Positions 5,564 to 12,052 of a DNA stretch of 37,327 nt are shown here, piece after piece. The stretch covers positions 1 to 37,327 of IMG/VR virus record IMGVR_UViG_3300025122_000063; one strand, written 5' to 3'. The DNA comes from a virus. The position numbers and the translations under genes are program-made. The first letter of the stretch is position 1. Every line of letters starts with the position of its first letter. The notes below the pieces were generated by a model, which saw only the letters and a list, made by a program, of their open reading frames with translations, did no database searches and was not told the origin of the DNA.

Positions 5564-5715
5564 TACTTTTCATCAGGGTTAAATTTTGGCCGACTAAAAT
5601 ACCAAGAAAAATATTTTTTCCGATACCTCAGAGCGTAATAAAAGTTAAACTCATAACCTATCGTCAGGCTTTTTACTGCTATAAATATCAATGTGTAATG
5701 TAATAACTCGCTCAT
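5563..5715 (-). CDS. Cassette protein, 50 aa, possible membrane anchor
   Basis: The frame starts at ATG 5715 with GGAG upstream and stops with TAA next to the ATATAAC box. The N-terminal part (ELLHYTLIFIAVKSL) could span or bind a membrane. The C-terminal half is basic and aromatic (RYRKKYFSWYFSRPKF). No family recognised. Its position between two attC-type sites supports it as a cassette gene. Confidence 0.65.
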   Translation of the reverse strand: MSELLHYTLIFIAVKSLTIGYEFNFYYALRYRKKYFSWYFSRPKFNPDEK

Positions 5716-5735
5716 CTTCTCAATCTCCTATCGTA

Positions 5736-5795
5736 ATATAACAACGCTCTCATGTCGGACACGCTACGCTTAGCCGCATAGCGCAAAGGTTATAC
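5736..5795 (-). other. attC recombination site
   Basis: 60 bp. On the plus strand it runs from ATATAAC to GTTATAC, with arms CGCT/AGCG and an inner GCTA...TAGC hairpin. Confidence 0.82.
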
Positions 5796-5951
5796 GGATC
5801 TCTCCTTTAAGCTTTGTATAACAATAAGCAGCAAACACAGCACAGACAAAGCAACGGGGAAAACTATATCTGCCAAATGTCCTTGATCTACTCTCCACAG
5901 GCAAGCATTGACAAGAAAGCCAAGCATAAATATTTGTATATTTTTAAACAT
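5790..5951 (-). CDS. Cassette membrane protein, 53 aa
   Basis: Starts MFKNIQIFMLGFLVNACLW and has a second hydrophobic stretch near residues 29-46 (VFPVALSVLCLLLIVIQ), so probably two membrane segments. The TAA stop is within core box GTATAAC. Its first seven codons plus flanks (27 bp, 5929-5955) are identical to the start of the 1307-1495 cassette gene, after which the two diverge. The genes share either ancestry or an exchanged 5' module. Function unknown. Confidence 0.7.
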   Translation of the reverse strand: MFKNIQIFMLGFLVNACLWRVDQGHLADIVFPVALSVLCLLLIVIQSLKERSV

Positions 5952-5975
5952 TCTCCATCTCCGTAATTAATAGCC

Positions 5976-6034
5976 GTATAACAACGGCATTAAAATCGAC
6001 CTCGTACCTCGGCGCTTTATGCCCAAGGTTATAC
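5976..6034 (-). other. attC recombination site
   Basis: 59 bp. On the plus strand it runs from GTATAAC to GTTATAC. GGCAT-T-AAA pairs with TTT-ATGCC, leaving one extrahelical T, with a further CGA/CG inner stem. Confidence 0.87.
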
Positions 6035-6037
6035 GGC

Positions 6038-6226
6038 CTAAATGTATTCTCCCGTGTCCAAATCAAAATCTACAACAGGTACATCTTCCCAGTTCAAATC
6101 TTTACCTCTAGGGCGGAACTGCAAGACTTGAGATTCTTCTTGCTTAACCATTCTTGCAGGCTCTCCAATAACCTCGGTAATCTCTGGTATGGTTTTAAAG
6201 CTTCTTAAAATTCTAAATTCGTACAT
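6038..6226 (-). CDS. Cassette protein, 62 aa, unknown
   Basis: A soluble, acidic protein (MYEFRILRSFKTIPEITEVIGEP...) ending VDFDLDTGEYI. The stop TAG lies three bases before the opening attC box, unlike most cassettes here, which use the TAA of the box. An AGAGGG ribosome site precedes the start. No recognised domain. Confidence 0.72.
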   Translation of the reverse strand: MYEFRILRSFKTIPEITEVIGEPARMVKQEESQVLQFRPRGKDLNWEDVPVVDFDLDTGEYI

Positions 6227-6255
6227 AATCTAACCCTCTTATTAATTCACGGCCT

Positions 6256-6303
6256 TTATAACAACCAAGTGCAGCGGATAAACCGCTGACTTCAAGGTTA
6301 TAC
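6256..6303 (-). other. attC recombination site (cleanest fold)
   Basis: 48 bp. On the plus strand TTATAAC, then AAGT-G-CAGCGG, loop ATAAA, CCGCTG-ACTT, then GTTATAC. The pairing is perfect apart from one unpaired G, the classic extrahelical base. It forms the upstream boundary of array B. Confidence 0.92.
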
Positions 6304-6582
6304 CCACGACCCCTGTGCAATAGCTAGAACATTATCAGACACTCCGAATCTATGCCTAAAATCAAACATGTAGTTTTTTTCTAAAACTGAAATAGTATTT
6401 CTGTGCTTGATCTTTCTGCCGGTTGCGCGCTTATCTTTAGTTAATACAGCGCCATGTTTTTTGCAAAACCTGATAACCTGGGTAGGCGTAACACCATACT
6501 CACGGCAGATAGCCGCGTTGGTCATTTTGTTTTTTAACCATCGCGGAATATCTTCTTTTTTTAGTGGTTTTTTATCGTTCAT
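6298..6582 (-). CDS. HTH DNA-binding protein, 94 aa
   Basis: A likely helix-turn-helix lies at about residues 19-39 (MTNAAICREYGVTPTQVIRFC), followed by a basic stretch (TKDKRATGRKIKHRN) and a helical C-terminus. The leader has the AAAAGGCAAA motif typical of backbone genes, but the TAA stop is inside the attC core box GTATAAC. This gene is therefore the backbone/array junction. It may be a regulator of the early operon or the first captured cassette. Confidence 0.75.
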   Translation of the reverse strand: MNDKKPLKKEDIPRWLKNKMTNAAICREYGVTPTQVIRFCKKHGAVLTKDKRATGRKIKHRNTISVLEKNYMFDFRHRFGVSDNVLAIAQGSWV

Positions 6583-6619
6583 TTAATTTGCCTTTTATTT
6601 TGAAGATAGGTTTTAAAAA

Positions 6620-7501
6620 TTATTCCTGCTCAGCTGCATCCGCCAGAAGCTTTGCTTTCTTTTCCAGAAAAAACGAATAAAGATTCTGATAATCTTCTGA
6701 TTCTTTATCGATTCCAGAAACACCGAGAGATGCAGAGTTCAAATCTTCGATAGTTTCAGAACTAACCATTGCCTGCATAATGTCATCAAAGCCCGGCGCT
6801 TCTTGTTGACCACCTTCCAGAACTTCACCGGTTGATGTATCAACAGTTTCCTTTTTGTCTGGAATATTCAGAGCAGATCCGCCTGGGTTGATTTCTTTAA
6901 GCTCGCGCTTTTCGGTCAACTCTTCAGGCGTATAAACGCCCATGATTACGTGAGGAGTGTAAAGACGCGCCCAGTATTTAAGGGCAAGATATGCGGCCTG
7001 CTGCTTAACACCGGCACCACTTTGATCCCATAAAGGGCTATTTTTTGTAGATACTGAGGCAGGGTAGAGCTTTTCGCCCCATGTGATTTCATCTTCACCG
7101 GCTAGTTTTGCACCAACGCGCACCCAGTCACTCTCATTAACATGTTTTTTATTGTTAACGATCCAAGGCCCCTCAGAATACTCATAATGAAAACGCCCAT
7201 CAATAGCGGTGCTGGAAGTGATAACAGAGTTTACCAGCTGGGCTTCATAGCCTAGATTACCACTTACAAGATGAGTTTTTTGAGCAACTACAAAAGGGTC
7301 CATACCCCATCGCATCGCCTGCATAGTTACAGCCATGCAATCAGCCGGACTGCCCGCGAGGTGTTGAGGTATGGTAGATTTACCGCCTGCCATAGTATTA
7401 GCAAACTGTTCAATCATTGCCATTTGTTGATTATTGGTAATATCTACAACGGGCGCTGCGTGGGTTTGTGTTGATACTTCTTGATTGTCGTTGCTTTCCA
7501 T
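6620..7501 (-). CDS. recT: RecT-family single-strand annealing protein
   Basis: 293 residues with hallmarks of RecT: an early Q/A-rich helix, MAVTMQAMRWGMDPFVVAQ at about 55-73, NLGYEAQLVNSVI at about 82-94 and KQQAAYLALKYWARLYTPHV with GVYTPEEL at about 166-194. RecT anneals complementary single strands exposed by an exonuclease. It lies next to the RecE-type nuclease and upstream of the DUF1351-like protein and RdgC, forming a full Red-like module. An AAAAGGCAATT leader precedes ATG, and an operator-like dyad at 7525-7544 lies upstream. Confidence 0.93.
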   Translation of the reverse strand: MESNDNQEVSTQTHAAPVVDITNNQQMAMIEQFANTMAGGKSTIPQHLAGSPADCMAVTMQAMRWGMDPFVVAQKTHLVSGNLGYEAQLVNSVITSSTAIDGRFHYEYSEGPWIVNNKKHVNESDWVRVGAKLAGEDEITWGEKLYPASVSTKNSPLWDQSGAGVKQQAAYLALKYWARLYTPHVIMGVYTPEELTEKRELKEINPGGSALNIPDKKETVDTSTGEVLEGGQQEAPGFDDIMQAMVSSETIEDLNSASLGVSGIDKESEDYQNLYSFFLEKKAKLLADAAEQE

Positions 7502-7524
7502 TTTAATTGCCTTTTGGTCTAGTT

Positions 7525-7544
7525 AGTAATAATTGTAGTTTACA
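7525..7544. promoter_or_regulatory. Operator-like dyad GTAA-N10-TTAC (site 2)
   Basis: AGTAA, ten bases, TTACA: the same half-sites and spacing as 5148-5167 and 8931-8950, although the middle differs. It lies between the exonuclease and recT genes and may regulate recT separately. Confidence 0.5.
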
Positions 7545-7570
7545 TTATGTTGATTTTAATTAACAGGTTT

Positions 7571-8527
7571 TTAAACCTTAGCCTTCACACTATCAAAGTG
7601 AGCGTATTGAGGAACACCGATTTTCTCAGCAATCCCGTTATTATAAAGCGGATATTCTTTTGTATCTCTAGCCAGTTTAATGGCGTTCAAAGCCTGACGG
7701 CGCTCTTCTTTGCCAAGCTGAAGTGAATCTTCATCAAGAACATAAACCATTGCCAGGTATGGCGGCTCTGGCTCAACACATAAAAACACGAATTGCTTAT
7801 CTGGATCACCGCCAAGAATCCGATCACCTTCAAGATAATGCGCGGCGCTTAGGTGATATTGCAGATTATGAATAGTTCTGGAAAACGCATTCTTTGAAAT
7901 ATCGCGTGTTGTTTTAAGGTCTGCCAAGCACCAATCAGTGCGCCAATCTGGTCGATACTTGCAGAGCATGTTAGTGCCTTTGTATGAGCCATCAAGATAG
8001 GTATCATCACCACCATTGTCGACATAATAACCAGATAGCTCTGGCTTTCCTGAATTGAATATCTCATCAACCAAGGGAAAGCTCATTATACTTTCAGTCA
8101 TACGGCTGCAATGCTCATATTGATCTGCAGTAATAATCGTTTTTCCTTCGTGCTCTTCGTAAAATTCCTTTTTAGCTTCTTTGTCAGATGCCTTTCTGCC
8201 AAACTTTGGCCCGATAATAATTTCACTGCCAAAGTCATAAGCCTCTAAGCACATTTTATGCGTAGCCGTGCCTAATCTCATAGCCTCGGTTTCTTCAAAG
8301 CTAACAGTCTTATTTAGATAGGCTTGATACAATGCCATAGCTTTTGTGGCGTATTTTAAAGAGCTGGAACTAATACCGCGCCCCGAATGATAGTCTTCGT
8401 TAGATATTCCCTCGAATAAACCCAGATTGCTTTCTGGTTCATCCGCTTCTACCTCTGGCAGTTTCTCGGTTTTAGGGAAGTTGTTTTCAGCGAGTGTTAC
8501 TTCTGTGTCGAAATCTTCGAAGTCCAT
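7571..8527 (-). CDS. RecE-type 5'-3' exonuclease (PD-(D/E)XK)
   Basis: 318 residues. Residues about 44-60 have NEDYHSGRGISSSSLKY, about 79-92 have AMRLGTATHKMCLE, and CLADLKTT near 201-208 fits the metal-binding D-x(n)-D-x-K core of RecE/DUF3799-like nucleases, followed by NLQYHLSAAHYL. It resects double-stranded ends for RecT. The ATG overlaps the upstream stop (TAATG), giving tight coupling to the small gene before it. Confidence 0.88.
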   Translation of the reverse strand: MDFEDFDTEVTLAENNFPKTEKLPEVEADEPESNLGLFEGISNEDYHSGRGISSSSLKYATKAMALYQAYLNKTVSFEETEAMRLGTATHKMCLEAYDFGSEIIIGPKFGRKASDKEAKKEFYEEHEGKTIITADQYEHCSRMTESIMSFPLVDEIFNSGKPELSGYYVDNGGDDTYLDGSYKGTNMLCKYRPDWRTDWCLADLKTTRDISKNAFSRTIHNLQYHLSAAHYLEGDRILGGDPDKQFVFLCVEPEPPYLAMVYVLDEDSLQLGKEERRQALNAIKLARDTKEYPLYNNGIAEKIGVPQYAHFDSVKAKV

Positions 8528-8718
8528 TAGAAGCGGTCCTCTTCAATAATAGGCGCAGAAGTACAACGACAATTAACGTGATCCGGATACCATTTTTTAA
8601 AAGTTTTTGACTCCCTTACAAATAATTTACCTTTTTTGCCGCCTGTTAAAAGCCAGATAATTATATCCAGTTTTTTTGCAGGGACTGCCATTTCATAAAC
8701 TACATCTTCAAATCTCAT
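8527..8718 (-). CDS. Small early protein, 63 aa, unknown
   Basis: The N-terminus MRFEDVVYEMAVPAKKLDIIIWLL is followed by a Lys-rich middle and a short Cys pair (NCRCTSAP). The start overlaps the upstream stop (ATGA), and two AAAGGCAAA repeats sit immediately before it. Part of the leftward recombination operon. No family recognised. Confidence 0.75.
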   Translation of the reverse strand: MRFEDVVYEMAVPAKKLDIIIWLLTGGKKGKLFVRESKTFKKWYPDHVNCRCTSAPIIEEDRF

Positions 8719-8900
8719 TTGCCTTTGCCTTTTTTAAATAAATCTTGTTGCTGAGCCTCTTCAAACGCCTTTAACCAAACCTGCCGCCATACCAAAGTTT
8801 TATAACCACAATCAGCAACAGTACCGCCGTGTCGCGCTGTTTCTTGCGCGTGGCGTATTGCTTTGTTGAAAGGCGACTGACTTGTTAAATTAATAGACAC
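8715..8900 (-). CDS. RMF/CrpP-like small protein, 61 aa
   Basis: The pattern A...A...G....DCGYKTLVWRQVWLKAFEEA (residues about 14-49) matches the ribosome modulation factor/CrpP-like family common in phages. The protein may bind the ribosome or RNA; the role in this phage is unknown. The start is a GTG at 8898-8900 with no visible Shine-Dalgarno. A promoter positioned at 8908-8936 would begin the transcript almost at this codon, so the mRNA may be leaderless. Confidence 0.6.
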   Translation of the reverse strand: MSINLTSQSPFNKAIRHAQETARHGGTVADCGYKTLVWRQVWLKAFEEAQQQDLFKKGKGK

Positions 8901-8907
8901 AAGTATT

Positions 8908-8950
8908 AATCTATATTACTATTAACCAATAGTAAAGCTTAAATATTACA
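8908..8950. promoter_or_regulatory. Divergent early control region with operators (site 3)
   Basis: TTACTATT-AACC-AATAGTAA (8916-8935) is a perfect 8-bp dyad. It overlaps the 20-mer AGTAAAGCTTAAATATTACA (8931-8950), which is shared with the DUF1351-like gene promoter. A leftward promoter can be drawn as TTTACT (8931-8936) and TAGATT (8908-8913), 17 bases apart. The region separates the leftward recombination operon from the rightward Cro-like/lysis genes and likely forms the early regulatory switch. Confidence 0.6.
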
Positions 8951-8963
8951 AAAGGTAAAAAAC

Positions 8964-9200
8964 ATGGGTCATAAAAAATACACATTTGCCGACTTTTTAA
9001 AGCAAAATATTATTCCAAAGGTTAAGTTAGCCGAGGCAATAGGGGTAACAAAGCAGCAAATAACCAATCTATCAAACTCTAAAACGCCTATTTTTGTTAG
9101 GTATAACAGCCGAACCGGTGCAATTAGTATCGTTCGACCTGCAATTCCTGAAACGGTTGTAAATTCTGGTAATATTAAACAATATCTTAACGAGGGTTAA
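8964..9200 (+). CDS. Cro-like HTH regulator, 78 aa
   Basis: A small protein with a helix-turn-helix at about residues 19-40 (KVKLAEAIGVTKQQITNLSNSK), typical of Cro/CI-like regulators. It is transcribed away from the recombination operon and sits beside the operator-rich region at 8908-8950, its probable target. AAAAGGTAAAAAAC precedes ATG. It may also control the holin and lysozyme that follow 2 bases downstream. Confidence 0.78.
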   Translation: MGHKKYTFADFLKQNIIPKVKLAEAIGVTKQQITNLSNSKTPIFVRYNSRTGAISIVRPAIPETVVNSGNIKQYLNEG

Positions 9201-9202
9201 TC

Positions 9203-9688
9203 ATGGCAATAGCAAGCTTATTAGTCGGCGCAGTATCTGCACTGGCACCAAAATTATTAGACCACTTCAAAGGCCGACAGGACAACAAGCAAGAGCTTGC
9301 AATGATGGCTCTACAGCTTAAAAGCGCTGAGAAAACAGCGGCCATGCAAATTGACATGACTGCTATAGCCGGAGCCGAAGCAAGCTACCAGGCAAGCCTT
9401 AGACATGATACCTCAGCAGGTAAGTTTGAAGGCCAAACTGGTTTCGGTCGATTCCTTGCAGATTTAATGGGCGCTTGGCGCTCTGCTATCCGGCCAGGCA
9501 TAGTATCGCTTTTTGTCTTGATGTATTGCGCGGTTAAGGCATGGACTTGCTACGAACTAAACGCGCAAGGTGTTGAAATAATGGGCATTATTGAGGAAAT
9601 ATGGACCTATCAAGATTGGGCGATGCTTGAGCTGACAGTAGGGTATTACTTCACAAATCGCGGTATTGAAAAGTATTGTGGTAAATAG
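9203..9688 (+). CDS. Holin (3-TM/GTA-type)
   Basis: 161 residues: a hydrophobic N-terminus (IASLLVGAVSALAPKLL), a charged helical linker, then SAIRPGIVSLFVLMYCAVKAW and a third hydrophobic segment before YYFTNRGIEKYC. This matches the 3-TM holin family of gene transfer agents and phages. Holins permeabilise the inner membrane so the endolysin can act. It starts two bases after the HTH gene and ends two bases before the lysozyme, forming a compact lysis unit. Confidence 0.82.
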   Translation: MAIASLLVGAVSALAPKLLDHFKGRQDNKQELAMMALQLKSAEKTAAMQIDMTAIAGAEASYQASLRHDTSAGKFEGQTGFGRFLADLMGAWRSAIRPGIVSLFVLMYCAVKAWTCYELNAQGVEIMGIIEEIWTYQDWAMLELTVGYYFTNRGIEKYCGK

Positions 9689-9690
9689 CA

Positions 9691-10200
9691 ATGAAGTTTA
9701 ATTTTTGGCCTTTTAAAAAAACGCCTGCATATCCTGACTGCCAGACACATCAGCAAATGGTTGTTAATGGTGATGGTAAAGCACTAATTAAAGTCAATGA
9801 AGGGTTAAGGCTTAAGGCTTATCGGTGCAGCGCTGGTGTATGGACTATCGGATATGGAGCAACCAGAGGCCTTGATTGTCAGACCGTGCAAAGCGGTGAC
9901 GAAATAACAGAAGGTGAGGCCGAAGCACTATTCAACCGTGATATTTTGGTGTTTTCATCTGGTGTTAGGAAGCTTTGCAAGGTTGATCTAAATCAAAACC
10001 AATTTAGTGCGCTTGTGTCGCTGGCTTATAATATTGGGCTAGGCAACTTCAGAGCATCGACATTATTACGCAAGTTAAATAGATCTGATTATGATGGTTG
10101 TAGCTCTGAGTTTTGGAAGTGGCGTAGGGCGAATGGAAAAATATTAGCCGGTTTAGTTGCCAGACGTGAAAAAGAACGTAAACTATTCATATCTGTTTAG
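9691..10200 (+). CDS. Endolysin, GH24 lysozyme
   Basis: 169 residues. The catalytic region VNEGLRLKAYRCSAGVWTIG gives the spacing Glu-8 aa-Cys-5 aa-Thr, the Cys variant of the usual E/D/T triad of phage lysozymes. NQFSALVSLAYNIGLGNF (about 106-123) and WRRANGK are typical downstream motifs. It cleaves peptidoglycan. The N-terminus lacks a clear secretion signal, so release probably depends on the upstream holin. A terminator follows at 10235. Confidence 0.93.
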   Translation: MKFNFWPFKKTPAYPDCQTHQQMVVNGDGKALIKVNEGLRLKAYRCSAGVWTIGYGATRGLDCQTVQSGDEITEGEAEALFNRDILVFSSGVRKLCKVDLNQNQFSALVSLAYNIGLGNFRASTLLRKLNRSDYDGCSSEFWKWRRANGKILAGLVARREKERKLFISV

Positions 10201-10234
10201 GTTATTTGCCTTTCCTTGCAGTGCTTGTTGAAAA

Positions 10235-10261
10235 GCCCGGTGTAAAAAGCCGGGTTTTTTT
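10235..10261 (+). terminator. Rho-independent terminator after lysozyme
   Basis: CCCGG, a nine-base loop and CCGGG are followed by seven T. It ends the rightward HTH-holin-lysozyme transcript before the convergent antirepressor operon. Confidence 0.88.
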
Positions 10262-10272
10262 ATTTGTCTGTT

Positions 10273-10941
10273 TTAATGCCTAACCTCCGCAACCTGTTTA
10301 TCTTCTGAATAACGCCTGGCGAAATACTCTACACCTTTAGCAGTCACCCTTGTTTGTTTTCTTAAACCGTCATGATGGCTAGTTTTTACAGAGAAATAAC
10401 CTTTCTGCAAATGCCTTGAAATTGGCGTAAGTATGCCGCTGTTATCACGATAAAGGAACTTATCAACAACCAGCTTTCTATTAAACAACTGAGGTGCAAC
10501 GCCTAGTATTTTGGCTGCATCGCGAAGGCAGTAAGACCCTGCCAGATCAACGTATTTATCAACAAATTCTACTTTTGGTTTATCTTCTTTAATTTTCGAT
10601 TCGAGGGCTTTATTTTCTTTTACCTGACAGAGTAGGTGTTCTAGTGCTGACTCGTAATCGGTTGGCAGTAATGATTGATTGCTCTCTAGTTGCTGCCATC
10701 GGTCAATTACTGCAGCTGTAAATTCTGGCGACAGCCTGGCAACCAATACGAGCGAATCACGTTTATCGAATATAGCTATCGGTATCATTCGGCCCCTGTA
10801 TTCGACCTCCTGAAATTCAGGGGTTAAAATTTGATCAATTTCGAGCTTTCTGGTTAGTTGGATAACGTTGTCGTGCCGCTTTTCGGTTAACTCTGCAATT
10901 TCACGGCTGGTCATTTTGCTGGTTTCGATAGAGCTCAACAT
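10273..10941 (-). CDS. Phage antirepressor, Rha-KilAC type
   Basis: 222 residues. The N-terminal Rha domain has MTSREIAELTEKRHDNVIQL at about 10-29 and YRGRMIPIAIFDKRDSLVLV. The C-terminal half (DLAGSYCLRDAAKILGVAPQLF, then GYFSVKT...TRVTAKGVEYFAR) is the KilAC/ANT DNA-binding domain. Such proteins counter repressors or alter host regulation during induction. It is the last gene of the operon rtcB-csrA-ASCH-like. AAGG lies about ten bases before ATG. Confidence 0.88.
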   Translation of the reverse strand: MLSSIETSKMTSREIAELTEKRHDNVIQLTRKLEIDQILTPEFQEVEYRGRMIPIAIFDKRDSLVLVARLSPEFTAAVIDRWQQLESNQSLLPTDYESALEHLLCQVKENKALESKIKEDKPKVEFVDKYVDLAGSYCLRDAAKILGVAPQLFNRKLVVDKFLYRDNSGILTPISRHLQKGYFSVKTSHHDGLRKQTRVTAKGVEYFARRYSEDKQVAEVRH

Positions 10942-10943
10942 TT

Positions 10944-11096
10944 TTATTTAGCCTTATGTTTAGTTATCTTACTAATCCGTTCACGCCCGAACCTGGCCAC
11001 CATGTCGGCGGCGAAGGTTTCACGTGAATCGTTGTCTTTGTCAATCACGCGGATTGCTTTTTTGTCGACTATTATTGTGTAGACGCTGGCCTTCAT
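10944..11096 (-). CDS. Small protein, 50 aa, unknown
   Basis: Starts MKASVYTIIVDKKAIRVID, four bases after the stop of the ASCH-like gene, and ends in a basic tail (RFGRERISKITKHKAK). The short spacing indicates coupling. A longer frame extending to 11186 lies inside the neighbouring gene in another phase and is rejected. Function unknown. Confidence 0.65.
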   Translation of the reverse strand: MKASVYTIIVDKKAIRVIDKDNDSRETFAADMVARFGRERISKITKHKAK

Positions 11097-11100
11097 TTGG

Positions 11101-11772
11101 TTAAATACGCTTAAACTCCACAACCCATACCCAAGGATTAGAATCCCATGATTCAGCGCCGTTGATTGAGCACCACAAAGAATCAAAGCTATTCTTTGCT
11201 ACAGCGAAAAAACCAGCACCCTCGTAGTTTTTCCAGCCCTTCAGTCCTAAAGCGTCAAAATACTCAACACCTTCCGCCTTTGCATCTTCCTCTGAAATAT
11301 CATTCAAGCGCTCTACTCGAATATCAACTATTTCCAGCTTTATCCTACAAAAAACTTTCTTCATGTGAATAGATGGCATCGCTATATGTTCATACCCAAA
11401 ATAATCAAACAGCTCTGGATAGAATTTATCTAAATCTAAAGACTTTCTATCGGCTGCGTAAAAGTAATTACCTTTTGGATTGTCGGTATTTTCACGCTTT
11501 ATAGTCTCGCGCACCCAAAGCACATCGCCAACTTTTCCGTATGGGCATTTAGGATAAATATATCTTGAGTTGTGGCTATGATGTATTAATTCAAATCCTT
11601 GTTTATCAAGAGATTCTCTTGCTTGATCTGTTAGCACTTGCGGTTTATCCATTGGAGCAAAAATACCCTCTGACGATGTTTTGGGCTTTATCACACGCCT
11701 AGTCTGATTTTTACGGCCATCCAATATCGCATTCACCATATCGCCATTAAATAAAATCGGTCTTTCTTTCAT
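11101..11772 (-). CDS. ASCH-like phage protein, 223 aa
   Basis: Contains a signature common in phage ASCH-like proteins: KERPILFNGDMVNAILDGRK at the N-terminus, TRRVIKP, CPYGKVGDVLWVRET near 85-99, RIKLEIVDIRVERLNDISEE near 143-162 and NPWVWVVEFKRI at the end. ASCH domains have a PUA-like RNA-binding fold. The specific target is unknown. Its ATG overlaps the csrA stop (TAATG), so the two are co-translated. Confidence 0.8.
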   Translation of the reverse strand: MKERPILFNGDMVNAILDGRKNQTRRVIKPKTSSEGIFAPMDKPQVLTDQARESLDKQGFELIHHSHNSRYIYPKCPYGKVGDVLWVRETIKRENTDNPKGNYFYAADRKSLDLDKFYPELFDYFGYEHIAMPSIHMKKVFCRIKLEIVDIRVERLNDISEEDAKAEGVEYFDALGLKGWKNYEGAGFFAVAKNSFDSLWCSINGAESWDSNPWVWVVEFKRI

Positions 11773-11951
11773 TATTTAAAATCCTTTTTTACAGATTTAG
11801 TTTGGTGATAAAGCTCTTCTCTCAAAATGACAACCTCATCCGGCGCATCAATACCAAGCTTCACCTGACCTTTATGAATGCCACAAACAGTGACCTCAAT
11901 ATCGTCACCGATCATTATTTTTTCGCCTACACGCCTGGACAATATCAACAT
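11772..11951 (-). CDS. csrA: CsrA-family RNA-binding regulator
   Basis: 59 residues matching CsrA over its full length: MLILSRRVGEKIMIGDDIEV, GQVKLGIDAP, and VVILREELYHQ with the conserved Arg-Glu-Glu. CsrA dimers bind GGA motifs in mRNA leaders and change translation and carbon metabolism. A phage copy may reprogram host mRNAs during infection. The start at 11951 follows AAGGAGAAAAGGAA; an 11-residue longer frame lacks support. It lies between rtcB and the ASCH-like gene in one operon. Confidence 0.93.
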   Translation of the reverse strand: MLILSRRVGEKIMIGDDIEVTVCGIHKGQVKLGIDAPDEVVILREELYHQTKSVKKDFK

Positions 11952-11965
11952 TTCCTTTTCTCCTT

Positions 11966-12049
11966 TTAGCAAGCCACAGCACAAATAAATAAAAACAGTG
12001 CGATGCCTGAGCCGATTTCTAGTTTGTTTTTTTTGATTGTGTTTAGCAC
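11966..12049 (-). CDS. Possible micro-protein, 27 aa, membrane
   Basis: A short GTG-initiated frame (12047-12049) directly after rtcB, with AAAGGT about eight bases upstream, overlapping the rtcB stop region. The product has a charged start (NTIKKNKLEIG) and one hydrophobic segment ending in Cys (IALFLFICAVAC), so it could be a single-span micro-protein. No homologue is known to me. It fills the otherwise empty gap between rtcB and csrA. Confidence 0.4.
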   Translation of the reverse strand: MLNTIKKNKLEIGSGIALFLFICAVAC

Positions 12050-12052
12050 TTT

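Larger units (their letters stand above)
5172..6303 (-). mobile_element. Integron-type gene cassette array B (no integrase)
   Basis: Four small minus-strand genes are separated by attC or mini-attC sites at 5172-5225, 5537-5563, 5736-5795, 5976-6034 and 6256-6303. The array is bounded by the HTH gene at 6298-6582 upstream and the DUF1351-like gene downstream. Polarity is the same as in array A. Confidence 0.85.

Noticed and set aside
92-6303. CRISPR array or simple repeats
   Set aside because: The repeated elements are 27-80 bp, differ in inner sequence, are spaced by coding genes and have inverted core boxes, as in attC sites rather than CRISPR repeats.
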